Positions 51,602 to 60,256 of a stretch of 64,000 nt of DNA are shown here, one piece after another. The stretch is from Candidatus Zipacnadia bacterium (GTDB lineage: Bacteria > Armatimonadota > Zipacnadia > Zipacnadales > UBA5352), in contig JALGSU010000006.1 of assembly GCA_029821735.1 (NCBI GenBank), positions 1-64,000 on the forward strand. The letters run 5' to 3'. A program made the translations under genes and the position numbers. Position 1 is the first letter of the stretch. Every line of letters begins with the position of its first letter. The notes below the pieces were generated by a model. That model searched no databases. It worked only from the letters and a program-made list of their open reading frames with translations, and was not told the origin of the DNA.

Positions 51602-52231
51602 CTATTCCCGAGTTGCTTTGAGGCGCAAGTATTCGACGGCCACGACGGTCGGAGGCAACTCGGCCAGCGTGGCGATGCGTTCCAAGGTGCGGTTGAGTTG
51701 CTGGAAATGTATGTCGTCGAGGTCAGGCTCCTCGGCGCGAGCCTGTTCCTCGGCCTCGATGGCAACCTTAAGGGCCTTGACGAAAGTGCTTGCTCGGTTG
51801 ATGGCGAAGCGCCGCGCGCGCGAGCCGCCAAAGGTCTCCCCTATCGCCTCATATAGCTGGGCCCAAGTGGCCCGGGCGCCCTTGAGATTGCGCGCCTCGT
51901 AGCTTGCCTGCGCTTGCTCTACGTTAATCTCGCGACGAGTCTTCTCGCTCTCCCACGCCGCCATCGTAGTGCCCTCGACGGTGTGGAGTTCAACGCGCCG
52001 GCCCACCACTCGTTCCAGAGCAGCCATCACCTGCGGACGATTGCCGCCGCTGGTGAGGTAGCTGGCCTCCCGCATCTTCCCCGGCTCGAAACCAACGACG
52101 AACACGTCCTCCTCCAAAGTCAGAGGCACGGCCCTGGCGGCTGCATCCCACAGACTGCGGTTGATATCGCCCTCGTGCAGCACGTCCTGTATGGTCTGCC
52201 AGAGAGCCTTCACATCGGGCTGATCACTCAT
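51602..52231 (-). CDS. DnaA N-terminal-like domain protein, function unknown
   Basis: A 209-residue cytosolic protein from ATG 52231, with AGGAGG 7 bases upstream. The N-terminal 90 residues (VKALWQTIQDVLHEGDINRSLWDAA, LTLEEDVFVVGFEPG, VMAALERVVGRRVELHTVEG) follow the helix-strand pattern of the DnaA N-terminal (DnaA_N-like) protein-interaction domain. The remainder is helical and charged, possibly coiled coil. There is no AAA+ or DNA-binding domain, so it is not DnaA itself. The similarity is by pattern only and needs profile confirmation. Confidence 0.55.
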   Translation of the reverse strand: MSDQPDVKALWQTIQDVLHEGDINRSLWDAAARAVPLTLEEDVFVVGFEPGKMREASYLTSGGNRPQVMAALERVVGRRVELHTVEGTTMAAWESEKTRREINVEQAQASYEARNLKGARATWAQLYEAIGETFGGSRARRFAINRASTFVKALKVAIEAEEQARAEEPDLDDIHFQQLNRTLERIATLAELPPTVVAVEYLRLKATRE

Positions 52232-52275
52232 CGACGGTCCTCCTGCCACTGGCCTGGTGGAGTGACTTCGCGGCG

Positions 52276-52305
52276 ATTGTAGCATACCCTCCGCCGCAGA
52301 GTAAA
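52276..52305 (-). promoter_or_regulatory. probable promoter of the DnaA-N-like gene
   Basis: On the minus strand: TTTACT (52300-52305), an 18-base spacer and TACAAT (52276-52281), 45 bases upstream of the start at 52231. Two mismatches in the -35, one in the -10. It overlaps the tail of the preceding terminator hairpin. Confidence 0.5.
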
Positions 52306-52329
52306 GCGCCCCCCCGCGAAGGGGGGCGC
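52306..52329 (-). terminator. intrinsic terminator after the DUF3160 gene
   Basis: A 9-bp GC stem (52306-52314 with 52321-52329), 6-base loop, followed on the minus strand by TTTA. It lies 28 bases past the stop of the DUF3160 gene. Confidence 0.7.
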
Positions 52330-52356
52330 GAGAGTCGCTGGTCTCGTCGCTGGCCG

Positions 52357-54525
52357 CTACTGCGTTGCAGCGCCCGGGACGGTGAAGCTCTTGGTCCACT
52401 TCGGCTGAGCGGGCGCGTCACCGGAGGCAAGCAGCAACTGCCACTTTTCGTCGGTCAGCCGGTCGCTCGCGGGCCACGTGAACTCGTGGTAGGAGAAGAC
52501 GCCGCCCTTGGTGATCTGCAGACCGCCGTCGGGGTGGGGCACGACCACGTAGATGCGGTACGCCGGACCGACGCCCACCTCGAGCGCCGAGTCGAATGAG
52601 GTGTGCACATCCGCGATGCACGCCAGGTTGCGGTCGGTCTCGTTGGTGATCTCGAACCAGCGGCTGGCGTGCTCGGCGCCCTCTACGACCTGCAGCGTCA
52701 GGCGCTCAAGTTCGCCACCGAACCACTGGATGCGCTCGTATTCCTCGGTAGTGCGCGGCTCGTTGGTCAACTGTTTCTCGGCGACGGTCTTCAGGAACAA
52801 CAGCGTGTCCTCGAAGCGCTCGTAGGCGTCCGCGAGCTTCTCGGGCAACATGCCTCGGCTCTGCAGACCTTCGCGGGACCTGTACGCAAGATAGGCGAGT
52901 CGCCCGTAGACCTCGGGGTAAGGCTCGACATAGCCCTTGGGGGCGGCGGGCTCGCCGGCTCCCATCTCCGCGCCGGACTGCTTGGCGTAGAGGATTGTAT
53001 CGTGGCGCAACTGCGCCCAGCTCGAGGAAGTGGTGGACAGTTCCTTATCGAGCCACTCCTCGCTTTGCATGAAGGTCGGGTAGCCCTCGCCGGTGGGCTG
53101 CAGGAGCGGGCGCAGGCTGTAGAGCCAGCCCCAGTAGAGGTTGCCGGTCCATTCCTCGAGCTTGGTGGCCGACATCTCGGCCGTCACCTTGTCGAGCTGG
53201 CTGGTGTAATTCTTGTAGCGATCCTGCTGATAGTCATCGATGAGAATGGTGCGCGCGCGCTGCGATCCGAGCGCCGCCATCACGTCGAGGCCGATCGGCA
53301 TATCGCGCGCGGTGGTCGGACCTGGCTCGCCCACCAGGGGCGAGACAAGCTGCTGGAGCACGTAGGAATCTGGAATGAACCGCTGGCCCATCAGCCGGAA
53401 CTGGCGTCCCTGCACCTGCGGGTCGCCGACTTGATTGCCTGAGGCGTCAGCGGCGAAGAAGAAGGGCGCAATCCGCGGCTCAGGCAGGTCGGCTTTGGCC
53501 TGCGCGATGAAGGAGTCCAGCTTCGCATCGTCAGCGAGTGCTTCGTCGGCCAGATCCGCGCCGAGAGTGCTCTGCGCGATCGGCAGGTAGTCGTTGTAGC
53601 TCAGGTCATCGGCACCGCCTACGAAGAACTCGGTGGGCTCGTAGATGCGTTCCCACAATGAGGCGGTCTGCGTGTCATTGGCCAGCAGCCGGGTTATCAG
53701 CAGCGCCTGGCGCGTCTGGCGCTTGCCCAGATCATCGTCCCTGAGCTCGAAGCCGATCAGGCCGTACCACATCATGGCCCGGAAGTATCGGCCGAGCTGC
53801 TCGCTGCGCGTGTAGTGCCCGCGCGGGTTGAACTGAGTGTAGTGGATGGTGGTGCCCATGATGGGCGACTCGGCGCGGATGGCGTGCGCGTCGATGAGAG
53901 CGATCTCATCAGCGACCAACTCCGTCACTTCATTCGGGACCTGGGCGTCGGGGTCGACGAGGACGCTGGCGACCGTGAAGAAGGCGACATTTCGCAGGGC
54001 CGCGTCGCTCACCGCTCCCTCGGGCGCGGCGGCGAGCTGGGTCTGGCTGCTGGCCAGGAGGGCCGCAGTCATCTCGGCGGCCGCTGCCGCGAGGTGCTCG
54101 GCCTCCGCCACCCGCAGGCTGTAGTCGAAGAAGATGTGGTATGCCTGAAGCACCGAGTCAACAGTGATGAAGTTGGCGGCGTCATCAGTGTCGGCGTAGT
54201 CCTCGTAGAGGAAGAACATCTGGATCGCGTCATCGGGGACGACGGCGAAGCCAACCTTGGCGAGCTGGCGCTTCTGGGCACTGGTCAACTCGCTGTAGTA
54301 GTCGAGGTTGCCGACCGTGCTCAGGTCAGCCGGGATGGTGTAGGCCTCAGCGCGAGGCGTGATCTTCACCAGATACTTCTCGGGGATGTTCACCGTGGAC
54401 GAACCGGTGTCTGCTCCGGGCGCCCGGGAACTGTCTTTGCCTTTGCGCTCGGGGCTGCCACAGCCGATCAGCAGGGCGAATGCGGTCAGGAGCGTTGCGA
54501 CAAGCAGATACTTGAGGATTTTCAT
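52357..54525 (-). CDS. DUF3160-domain lipoprotein
   Basis: A 722-residue protein with a lipoprotein signal (KYLLVATLLTAFALLIGC) and a short Ser/Gly/Asp linker. The remainder matches the DUF3160 pattern: QLAKVGFAVVPDD, FITVDSVLQAYHIFFDYSLR, YFRAMMWYGLIGF and, near the C-terminus, GVGPAYRIYVVVPHPDGGLQITKGGVFSYHEFTWPASDRLTDEKWQ. The family is common in secreted lipoproteins of diverse bacteria and archaea; its biochemical function is not known. GAGG lies 10 bases before the start, and it has its own promoter and terminator. Confidence 0.85.
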   Translation of the reverse strand: MKILKYLLVATLLTAFALLIGCGSPERKGKDSSRAPGADTGSSTVNIPEKYLVKITPRAEAYTIPADLSTVGNLDYYSELTSAQKRQLAKVGFAVVPDDAIQMFFLYEDYADTDDAANFITVDSVLQAYHIFFDYSLRVAEAEHLAAAAAEMTAALLASSQTQLAAAPEGAVSDAALRNVAFFTVASVLVDPDAQVPNEVTELVADEIALIDAHAIRAESPIMGTTIHYTQFNPRGHYTRSEQLGRYFRAMMWYGLIGFELRDDDLGKRQTRQALLITRLLANDTQTASLWERIYEPTEFFVGGADDLSYNDYLPIAQSTLGADLADEALADDAKLDSFIAQAKADLPEPRIAPFFFAADASGNQVGDPQVQGRQFRLMGQRFIPDSYVLQQLVSPLVGEPGPTTARDMPIGLDVMAALGSQRARTILIDDYQQDRYKNYTSQLDKVTAEMSATKLEEWTGNLYWGWLYSLRPLLQPTGEGYPTFMQSEEWLDKELSTTSSSWAQLRHDTILYAKQSGAEMGAGEPAAPKGYVEPYPEVYGRLAYLAYRSREGLQSRGMLPEKLADAYERFEDTLLFLKTVAEKQLTNEPRTTEEYERIQWFGGELERLTLQVVEGAEHASRWFEITNETDRNLACIADVHTSFDSALEVGVGPAYRIYVVVPHPDGGLQITKGGVFSYHEFTWPASDRLTDEKWQLLLASGDAPAQPKWTKSFTVPGAATQ

Positions 54526-54620
54526 GCGACGGTCACCTCGCCGCGGCCGTGATGGTGCAGATGCACGGGTGCGTGTACTGCCGCAGGCGTGAACCTGCGG
54601 TCAGCGTGGTGTCTGCTACA

Positions 54621-54649
54621 ATCTTGCACAGGTAGGGGGGGCGTGTCAA
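54621..54649 (-). promoter_or_regulatory. probable promoter of the DUF3160 gene
   Basis: On the minus strand: perfect TTGACA (54644-54649), a 17-base spacer and CAAGAT (54621-54626), a poor -10. The leader would be about 90 bases. Confidence 0.5.
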
Positions 54650-54723
54650 GTGTGTAGGCACAGGTCGCGGCGGTACTCGGCGGGCCGCTGATTCTGCGTC
54701 ACATCGCGGCCGGCGGTTTGCGG

Positions 54724-57036
54724 TCAGGAGGCCTCGGGTGCAGGCGGCGGAGTACCAGTTGGGTCCCCTCCGCCATTGCCGCTGCCGTCGCCACTGCCGT
54801 TGCCTCCGCCATCGCCGTTGCCGGGCTTGTCGTTCCGGCCGGACTTACCATTCTTGCCGTTGCCGTTGTTGACGACGTCAGTGATGCGGGCGGACATTCC
54901 TTCATCGCCGTCAGGGCGGCGATCTGCCCAGCGGCCACCAGCGTCGCCATCGGTGTAGTCATGGTAATAGTAGTAATAGTAATAGTAGTAGTCGCCGCCA
55001 GTGACGCGCAGCTTGTTGAGGACCAAGCCGATGACGTTGGCACGCGCCTGGGTGAATACGCGCTCCATCTCGCGCAGTGCGCGCTGAGTGATCTGGCCGG
55101 ACTCGGCGACGAGAATTGTGGCGTCAATCCTGGACGCCATGATGCCAGCATCGGCGAGCATCAGCGCTGGAGGCGAGTCGAAGATGACGATGTCGGCCTC
55201 TTGCTTGAGGTCATTGATGAGTTGGTCCATGTGCTCTGACTCGAGCAACTCCGCCGGGTTCGGGGGCAGCGGGCCTGCTGTGAGCACGCGCAGACCAGGC
55301 ACCTCGGTGGCCTTGAGCGTGCTCGCGAGGTCGTGGTCGCCGACGATCACGTTGGTCAGACCGGGCGAGGACTCGAGGTCGAAGATTTTGTGGGCGACGG
55401 GGCGACGCAGGTCGGTGTCGACCAGAATGACCGCCTCGCCGCTTTGTGCATAGGCGACCGCCAGGTTCGCGGCGGTGAGTGACTTGCCCTCACCCGTGCC
55501 GGCCGAGCTGACCATGAAGGTCTGCGCCGGCGAGTCAAAGAGCGCAAATCGTATGTTCGTACGCAGGGACCTGTAGGCTTCGGCGGGCGGACTCTTCGGG
55601 GCGGCCACGGTCACCAGTTCGCTGCTTTCATCGACGCGCAGCGGGATCACACCGAGGAAGTTGGTGTCGGAAACGCGCCGCAGGTCCTCCACCGAGTAGA
55701 TGGTGTCATCGAGCGCCTCGAGCACAATGCCCAGACCTGCGCCGAGGAACAGGCCAAGTGCGGTTGCGAAGAGCACAGCACGCATGAATGATGCCTTGAC
55801 CAGGCGAGGGACGGTGGCCGTATCGACTACTGCGGCGTTGCCCTGCTTGATAGCCTCGGCGAGCTTTGCCTGCCGCAACTCCTGCTGCAGGTTGAGGTAG
55901 ACGGCGCGCATTGCGTCGGTGTGTGATGTCAGGGAGCGCCATTTCTGCTTCTTCTCGGGAAGGGCGTCCACCTCAGCCTGCAAGCTGGCCACGTAGCCGC
56001 CCACCATGTCATACTCAGCCTGGGCTGAGGTAAGTTCGACGCGTGCCGCCGCCAACCGCCGCAAAAGGTCATTGACGAAGCCGTTCGTTCTGACCGCGTC
56101 GGCCTGGATGATCTCAGGCGTCTGGCTGAGCGTGCGCCTCAGTTCGGCCACCCTCGCGACTGCGTCGCGCACCACCGGGTGTTCCTCGGTGTATTTGGCG
56201 CGGAGTTCACTGAGTTCGATGTTCGCCAATCCAAGTTGACCGTTGACCTGAGCCCACGCCGGATTGCTGACGGGCAGACTGGTGACGGTGATCTCTTCTT
56301 CGCCCGCGAGTTGGCGCGTTAGCTCGTCTATTTTGCGGTTGAGCTGCGCGACGAGGGTGCCCGCTGCCCGCCGACGCGCCTCGAGTTGCCTGAGCTCAAC
56401 CGCCTTGGCGTTGGAGTCGAGGTCTACCTCAAGCAGACCGGCGTCCCTGGACAGGTCGATAGTCTCCTGGATCACGAGATCGAGTTCTTCTTTGGCCTTC
56501 TGTACCTGCTTGGCAATGAAGGTGCTGGCGGCCTGGCTTTCGCGCTGACGCATCTCGGTGTTGACGTGCACGAAGCTGTCGGCCATGAAGTTGGCGAAGA
56601 ACACTGCTTTGTCGGGGTCGGGGGACTGGGCGTCGATCCGCATCAGATCTGGAGGGATGACCGTGACGTCGATGCTCTCTGTCACTTCACCGATGTCGGT
56701 GATAATTCGCGAGCTGCTGGGCAGCGCCCCGAGGCGCTCCACGGTCAATCTAGCCGTGTCGTTGCTCCGGGCGATTCGGGCGTAAGTGTCCAGCGCCACA
56801 GTGGGGAGGATGTTGGCCTCTCGGCCGGTGACCCAGAAGAATCCCTTCGGCTGCTGCTGGACAAGGACGAGGGAGGACGCAGTGTAGACTTCATCTTTGG
56901 AGTACGCCCAGAGGCCGCCGAGAATTGAAACGGTCGCGGTGATAAGCAGTATGAACCACTTACGCTTTTGGAAAATGCGTATGTAGTCGGGAAGTTCCAG
57001 TTGACGGGGCTTGGCTTGCTCGAGGGCCAGCACCAT
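54724..57036 (-). CDS. Wzc-like BY-kinase: Wzz domain fused to tyrosine kinase, with poly-Tyr tail
   Basis: A 770-residue inner-membrane protein of capsule/exopolysaccharide assembly. The Wzz-type N-terminus (LPDYIRIFQKRKWFILLITATVSILGG) and second TM helix (FMRAVLFATALGLFLGAGLGIVL) flank a coiled-coil-rich periplasmic region. The cytosolic kinase has Walker A GTGEGKS (about residue 515), Walker A' ILVDTDLRRP and Walker B VIFDSPP (about 617). A Tyr cluster of nine consecutive residues, GGDYYYYYYYYYHDYTDG, sits near 680, where BY-kinases autophosphorylate. About 80 Gly/Asn/Asp-rich residues follow, an unusual extra tail. ATG 57036 or GTG 57039 may start it. Confidence 0.93.
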   Translation of the reverse strand: MVLALEQAKPRQLELPDYIRIFQKRKWFILLITATVSILGGLWAYSKDEVYTASSLVLVQQQPKGFFWVTGREANILPTVALDTYARIARSNDTARLTVERLGALPSSSRIITDIGEVTESIDVTVIPPDLMRIDAQSPDPDKAVFFANFMADSFVHVNTEMRQRESQAASTFIAKQVQKAKEELDLVIQETIDLSRDAGLLEVDLDSNAKAVELRQLEARRRAAGTLVAQLNRKIDELTRQLAGEEEITVTSLPVSNPAWAQVNGQLGLANIELSELRAKYTEEHPVVRDAVARVAELRRTLSQTPEIIQADAVRTNGFVNDLLRRLAAARVELTSAQAEYDMVGGYVASLQAEVDALPEKKQKWRSLTSHTDAMRAVYLNLQQELRQAKLAEAIKQGNAAVVDTATVPRLVKASFMRAVLFATALGLFLGAGLGIVLEALDDTIYSVEDLRRVSDTNFLGVIPLRVDESSELVTVAAPKSPPAEAYRSLRTNIRFALFDSPAQTFMVSSAGTGEGKSLTAANLAVAYAQSGEAVILVDTDLRRPVAHKIFDLESSPGLTNVIVGDHDLASTLKATEVPGLRVLTAGPLPPNPAELLESEHMDQLINDLKQEADIVIFDSPPALMLADAGIMASRIDATILVAESGQITQRALREMERVFTQARANVIGLVLNKLRVTGGDYYYYYYYYYHDYTDGDAGGRWADRRPDGDEGMSARITDVVNNGNGKNGKSGRNDKPGNGDGGGNGSGDGSGNGGGDPTGTPPPAPEAS

Positions 57037-57084
57037 CACCCTATGCGGTTTGGCAGCGTTGTCAGGCGTCCCAGGGCGTCGAAA

Positions 57085-57113
57085 ATGATACCACTACATT
57101 GCAGAACCGTCAA
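57085..57113 (-). promoter_or_regulatory. promoter of the BY-kinase gene
   Basis: On the minus strand: TTGACG (57108-57113), a 17-base spacer and TATCAT (57085-57090). Transcription would start near 57078, a leader of about 40 bases. Confidence 0.7.
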
Positions 57114-57191
57114 CCACGCCTGTCATTTGGTCAGCCCCCGTGCGTTCGCCGGACCGGTTCACGCCGACCCCGACGGTGTTTGTGCAGGCGC

Positions 57192-57219
57192 TTGTCACGT
57201 CCGGAAGCTGTGATATAAT
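57192..57219 (+). promoter_or_regulatory. promoter of the VWA/DUF4159 operon
   Basis: TTGTCA (57192-57197), a 16-base spacer and perfect TATAAT (57214-57219) with an extended -10 TGA directly upstream. It fires divergently from the BY-kinase promoter about 80 bases away. Confidence 0.7.
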
Positions 57220-57266
57220 CACGTTGATTATCACATTCCATCACGTGCTGGCGGAGCGAGGGCGGC

Positions 57267-59432
57267 ATGCCAGGATCTCCCATCATTGTGGCCATGGCCC
57301 TCGGGTGCGTGGCGGCGATTGTCGCGCTCGTGCTGTGCGCACGGCGCCTGCGAGGAGTGCCCGCAGGCCAGCGCCGGACGTTGATCGCGCTGCGAACGCT
57401 GCTGCTGGCCCTGCTGCTGGGTGCGGTCCTCAATCCGACGCTGCCGATCACTCAGCCACAGCTGCAGCTCCCGCCAATTGCCGTGGCCATCGACCGGTCA
57501 GCCAGCATGACGCAGTTGCCGATGGCGGGTCAGAAACGCTACCAGCAGGCACTGGACGCGCTGCAATCAGGGCCGCTGGCAGACGCGCTGGAGAGCGCCC
57601 GGGTACTGCACTACGCGGTGGGCGACCACGCGCGGCCCATCCCTGAGCCGTTGCGCCAGCCCGAGTCAGCCGAGAAGACCGACCTCCCCGCTGCTCTGAG
57701 CGAGATCCTCCGAAGCCCAAGGCCCGAGCCGCTGCGCGCATGCTTGCTGGTGAGCGATGGTGCGGATGGGTCGGGCCTGCCGGCCGGTGTCGCCGGGCAA
57801 GCGCTGGCGGCCTGTGGCGTGCCTATCTACTGCCTCGGCGTGGGGTCGGCCGACCCGCTCGCGGATGTGTCTATCCCCGGTCTGGTGTACCCGCGCGAGG
57901 TGGTGGAGGGCGACCCGATCGAGGTGCGCGTGCTGCTCGCGGCCCCCGGGTTTGAGGGCGAAGCATTGCGTCTGACTCTGACGGAAGAGGGCGGCGAGAC
58001 CGTTGAGCGCGAGATCCCAGCCGGCGAGACGGAGCGTTCCGAGCGGGTGACGCTCACTGCGGGCGCGCCGGGCTGGCATCGCTACCGCCTGGCGGCTCAG
58101 GAACTTTCCGGTGAGGTGACGCTCGCGAACAACAGCCGGGCGTTGCTGGTGCACGTTCAGCCGCGTGAGGCCCGGCTGCTGGTTATCGAGGGCCGACCGC
58201 GACGTGAATACGCGTTCCTGCGCCGACTGCTTCTGCGCGTCGAGGATATCGAGACAACGCTGGTGCTGCGCAAATCACGCCCGGCCGGTTTCTGGCTGGA
58301 CATGGGAACGCCGCGGAAGGTGGCTGGCCCTTCGGCGGCGATTGATCTTGATCGCGCACGAGCGGTCATTTTGTCGAACGTTCCAGCGGACGCGATCGGC
58401 GCCGACTACGCGGGTCGCCTCGCGTCCTTCGTGCGGGGCGGTGGCTCGCTGGCGATGATCGGGGGCGAGGGCTCCTTCGGTGCGGGAGGCTGGTCGGGCA
58501 CGGCAGTGGGCGAGATCCTGCCGGTGCGACTGGCAAGCGACGGGGCGATGCTGTCGACGGCCGCACGCGCGCGCCTGTCGGACGGCGGCCAGCTCTCGCG
58601 GGCGCTGGCGGACAGTGGCGTCCAGGGCTGGGAGCGCATGCCACTGCTGCAGGAGATGAACGCGGTCGCGGGCGCAACTGCCGGGGCGGAGGTCGCGATG
58701 CAGGCGCTGTCAGGAGACATCGCACTGGGGCCGATGCTGGCCGCGGGCCGCGCGGGGGCCGGGCGGGTGCTGGCCCTGACGGTGGCCGACACACATCGCT
58801 GGATGCAGTCGCCCAATGCCTCCGACGCGAGCCGCGTTGCGTACGAGGCGCTCTGGCGCACGATCATCGGGTGGCTGCTGGCCCCACGGGCTGACGAGCA
58901 GGTCGTGCTCGAACTCGACCGCGACACCTATGAGACGGGCGCGGTCATCCGCGCGCGTGTGCATGTGCAGGACGACGCCGGCGAGCCGGTGGACGGGGCA
59001 CGAGTGAACCTGCGCGTGCAGCGAGGCGAGGCGGTGGACGAGAAGCTGGCTGAGCCAGGCGGCAGCCCGGGCCTGTATCGCGTCTTCGTCAATGCCGACG
59101 AGGCCGGTCCGTGGCGTCTGACCGCAACCGCCGAAGCGGCCGAGGGCGCGCTCGGTGAGGACTCGCGCAGCGTGCAGATTGTGGAGGGCCACGCGGAACT
59201 GGCGGAGGGCCGGGCGCGTCCAGAAGTACTACGGGAGATTGCGCAGGCGACCGGTGGCGACGCCTTCAGTCTGGCCAAGGTCGCAGACCTGGCGAGCGCG
59301 CTGCCCCTGCAGCCGGATGAGAGCGCCACTACCGATGGGCTCCATCCGGCACGCACCGCATGGTTCTTCGGATTGGTACTGCTGGTCGCGGGGGCGGACT
59401 GGCTCCTGCGCAGAAGGTGGTCTGTGGGTTGA
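57267..59432 (+). CDS. membrane protein with VWA and glutamine-amidotransferase-like domains
   Basis: A 721-residue protein with two N-terminal TM helices (IIVAMALGCVAAIVALVLC and LIALRTLLLALLLGAVL) and one C-terminal (WFFGLVLLVAGADWLL). A von Willebrand A domain starts PPIAVAIDRSASM, with the MIDAS D-x-S-x-S near residue 75, and contains LLVSDGADGSG. A class I amidotransferase-like domain follows (ARLLVIEGRPRREYAFLRRLL, GGGSLAMIGGEGSFGAGGW) without obvious catalytic Cys. The set is typical of BatA-type or 'VWA plus DUF4159' envelope modules. Its stop overlaps the DUF4159 start. Confidence 0.8.
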   Translation: MPGSPIIVAMALGCVAAIVALVLCARRLRGVPAGQRRTLIALRTLLLALLLGAVLNPTLPITQPQLQLPPIAVAIDRSASMTQLPMAGQKRYQQALDALQSGPLADALESARVLHYAVGDHARPIPEPLRQPESAEKTDLPAALSEILRSPRPEPLRACLLVSDGADGSGLPAGVAGQALAACGVPIYCLGVGSADPLADVSIPGLVYPREVVEGDPIEVRVLLAAPGFEGEALRLTLTEEGGETVEREIPAGETERSERVTLTAGAPGWHRYRLAAQELSGEVTLANNSRALLVHVQPREARLLVIEGRPRREYAFLRRLLLRVEDIETTLVLRKSRPAGFWLDMGTPRKVAGPSAAIDLDRARAVILSNVPADAIGADYAGRLASFVRGGGSLAMIGGEGSFGAGGWSGTAVGEILPVRLASDGAMLSTAARARLSDGGQLSRALADSGVQGWERMPLLQEMNAVAGATAGAEVAMQALSGDIALGPMLAAGRAGAGRVLALTVADTHRWMQSPNASDASRVAYEALWRTIIGWLLAPRADEQVVLELDRDTYETGAVIRARVHVQDDAGEPVDGARVNLRVQRGEAVDEKLAEPGGSPGLYRVFVNADEAGPWRLTATAEAAEGALGEDSRSVQIVEGHAELAEGRARPEVLREIAQATGGDAFSLAKVADLASALPLQPDESATTDGLHPARTAWFFGLVLLVAGADWLLRRRWSVG

Positions 59433-60103
59433 GGACTCGCGATGCACTCGGATTGCTGGGACGCATGCTGGCCATCGCCGCCCTGGCGATGGTGACGGCG
59501 CACGCACCTGCTGAAGAGGCCATCGGTCGGCTCAAGTATGGAGGCGGCGGGGACTGGTACGCCAATCCCACCTCGCTGCCGAACCTGCTGACGTTCGCGC
59601 GCGAGCGGACGAGTGTGGATCTTCCCTCGCGCGAGCGGGTCGTGGAACCGGGCAGCCCGGACATCTTCGAGTATGCCTACGTGCACGTCACCGGTCACGG
59701 GCGCGTCCGCTTCACCGCGGAGGAGCGGCGCAACCTGCGGGCGTGGCTACTCGGCGGGGGGTTCCTGCATGTGGACGACAACTATGGACTGGACGAGAGC
59801 TTCCGCGAGGAAGTGGCGCAGATATTCCCCGGCAAGAAGCTGGTGGAGTTGCCCTTCGCCCACCCCATCTACCACTGCTTCTATCAGTTCGACCGCGGCC
59901 TGCCGAAGATTCACGAGCACGATGGCGGGCCTCCGCACGGGTACGGTATCGTGCATGAGGGCCGGGTGGTGCTTTTCTACTCGTTCAACACCGACCTGGG
60001 CGACGGCTGGGAGAGCGAGCAGGTGCACCACGACCCGGCCGAGAAGCGCGAGGCGGCCCTGCAGATGGGGACGAACCTGCTCGTCTACGCCCTGAGTCGG
60101 TGA
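59429..60103 (+). CDS. DUF4159 domain protein, secreted
   Basis: A 224-residue protein from TTG 59429 (AAGGTGG 8 bases upstream), whose start overlaps the preceding TGA as TTGA. The signal peptide ends near APAEE. DUF4159 hallmarks follow: RLKYGGGGDWYANPTSLPNLLTF, GFLHVDDNYGLDESFREEV, FPGKKLVELPFAHPIYHCFYQFDRGLPKIHEHDG, GRVVLFYSFNTDLGDGWE. DUF4159 is a predicted amidotransferase-fold domain often encoded next to VWA proteins of the MoxR-DUF58-VWA module; MoxR and DUF58 are absent here. Other in-frame starts upstream lie inside the previous gene. Confidence 0.85.
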   Translation: MRTRDALGLLGRMLAIAALAMVTAHAPAEEAIGRLKYGGGGDWYANPTSLPNLLTFARERTSVDLPSRERVVEPGSPDIFEYAYVHVTGHGRVRFTAEERRNLRAWLLGGGFLHVDDNYGLDESFREEVAQIFPGKKLVELPFAHPIYHCFYQFDRGLPKIHEHDGGPPHGYGIVHEGRVVLFYSFNTDLGDGWESEQVHHDPAEKREAALQMGTNLLVYALSR

Positions 60104-60121
60104 GGTCGCGGTAGCGTCGGC

Positions 60122-60151
60122 TTGACCTTGTCCGGGCGCGGAGGCTATAAT
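60122..60151 (+). promoter_or_regulatory. sigma-70-type promoter with leader hairpin for the TolB-like gene
   Basis: TTGACC (60122-60127), an 18-base spacer and perfect TATAAT (60146-60151). The leader is about 100 bases and contains a 6-bp hairpin (60161-60166 with 60175-60180). Confidence 0.75.
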
Positions 60152-60256
60152 CGGCGACGAGGCCCGCGAAACTTCGGGCCCGAGATTCTGTCATATCAGT
60201 ACGGGCCCACAGGTCCTCTCCCATCACATTGACCGGCCAGAGGGGAAGAACGTACA

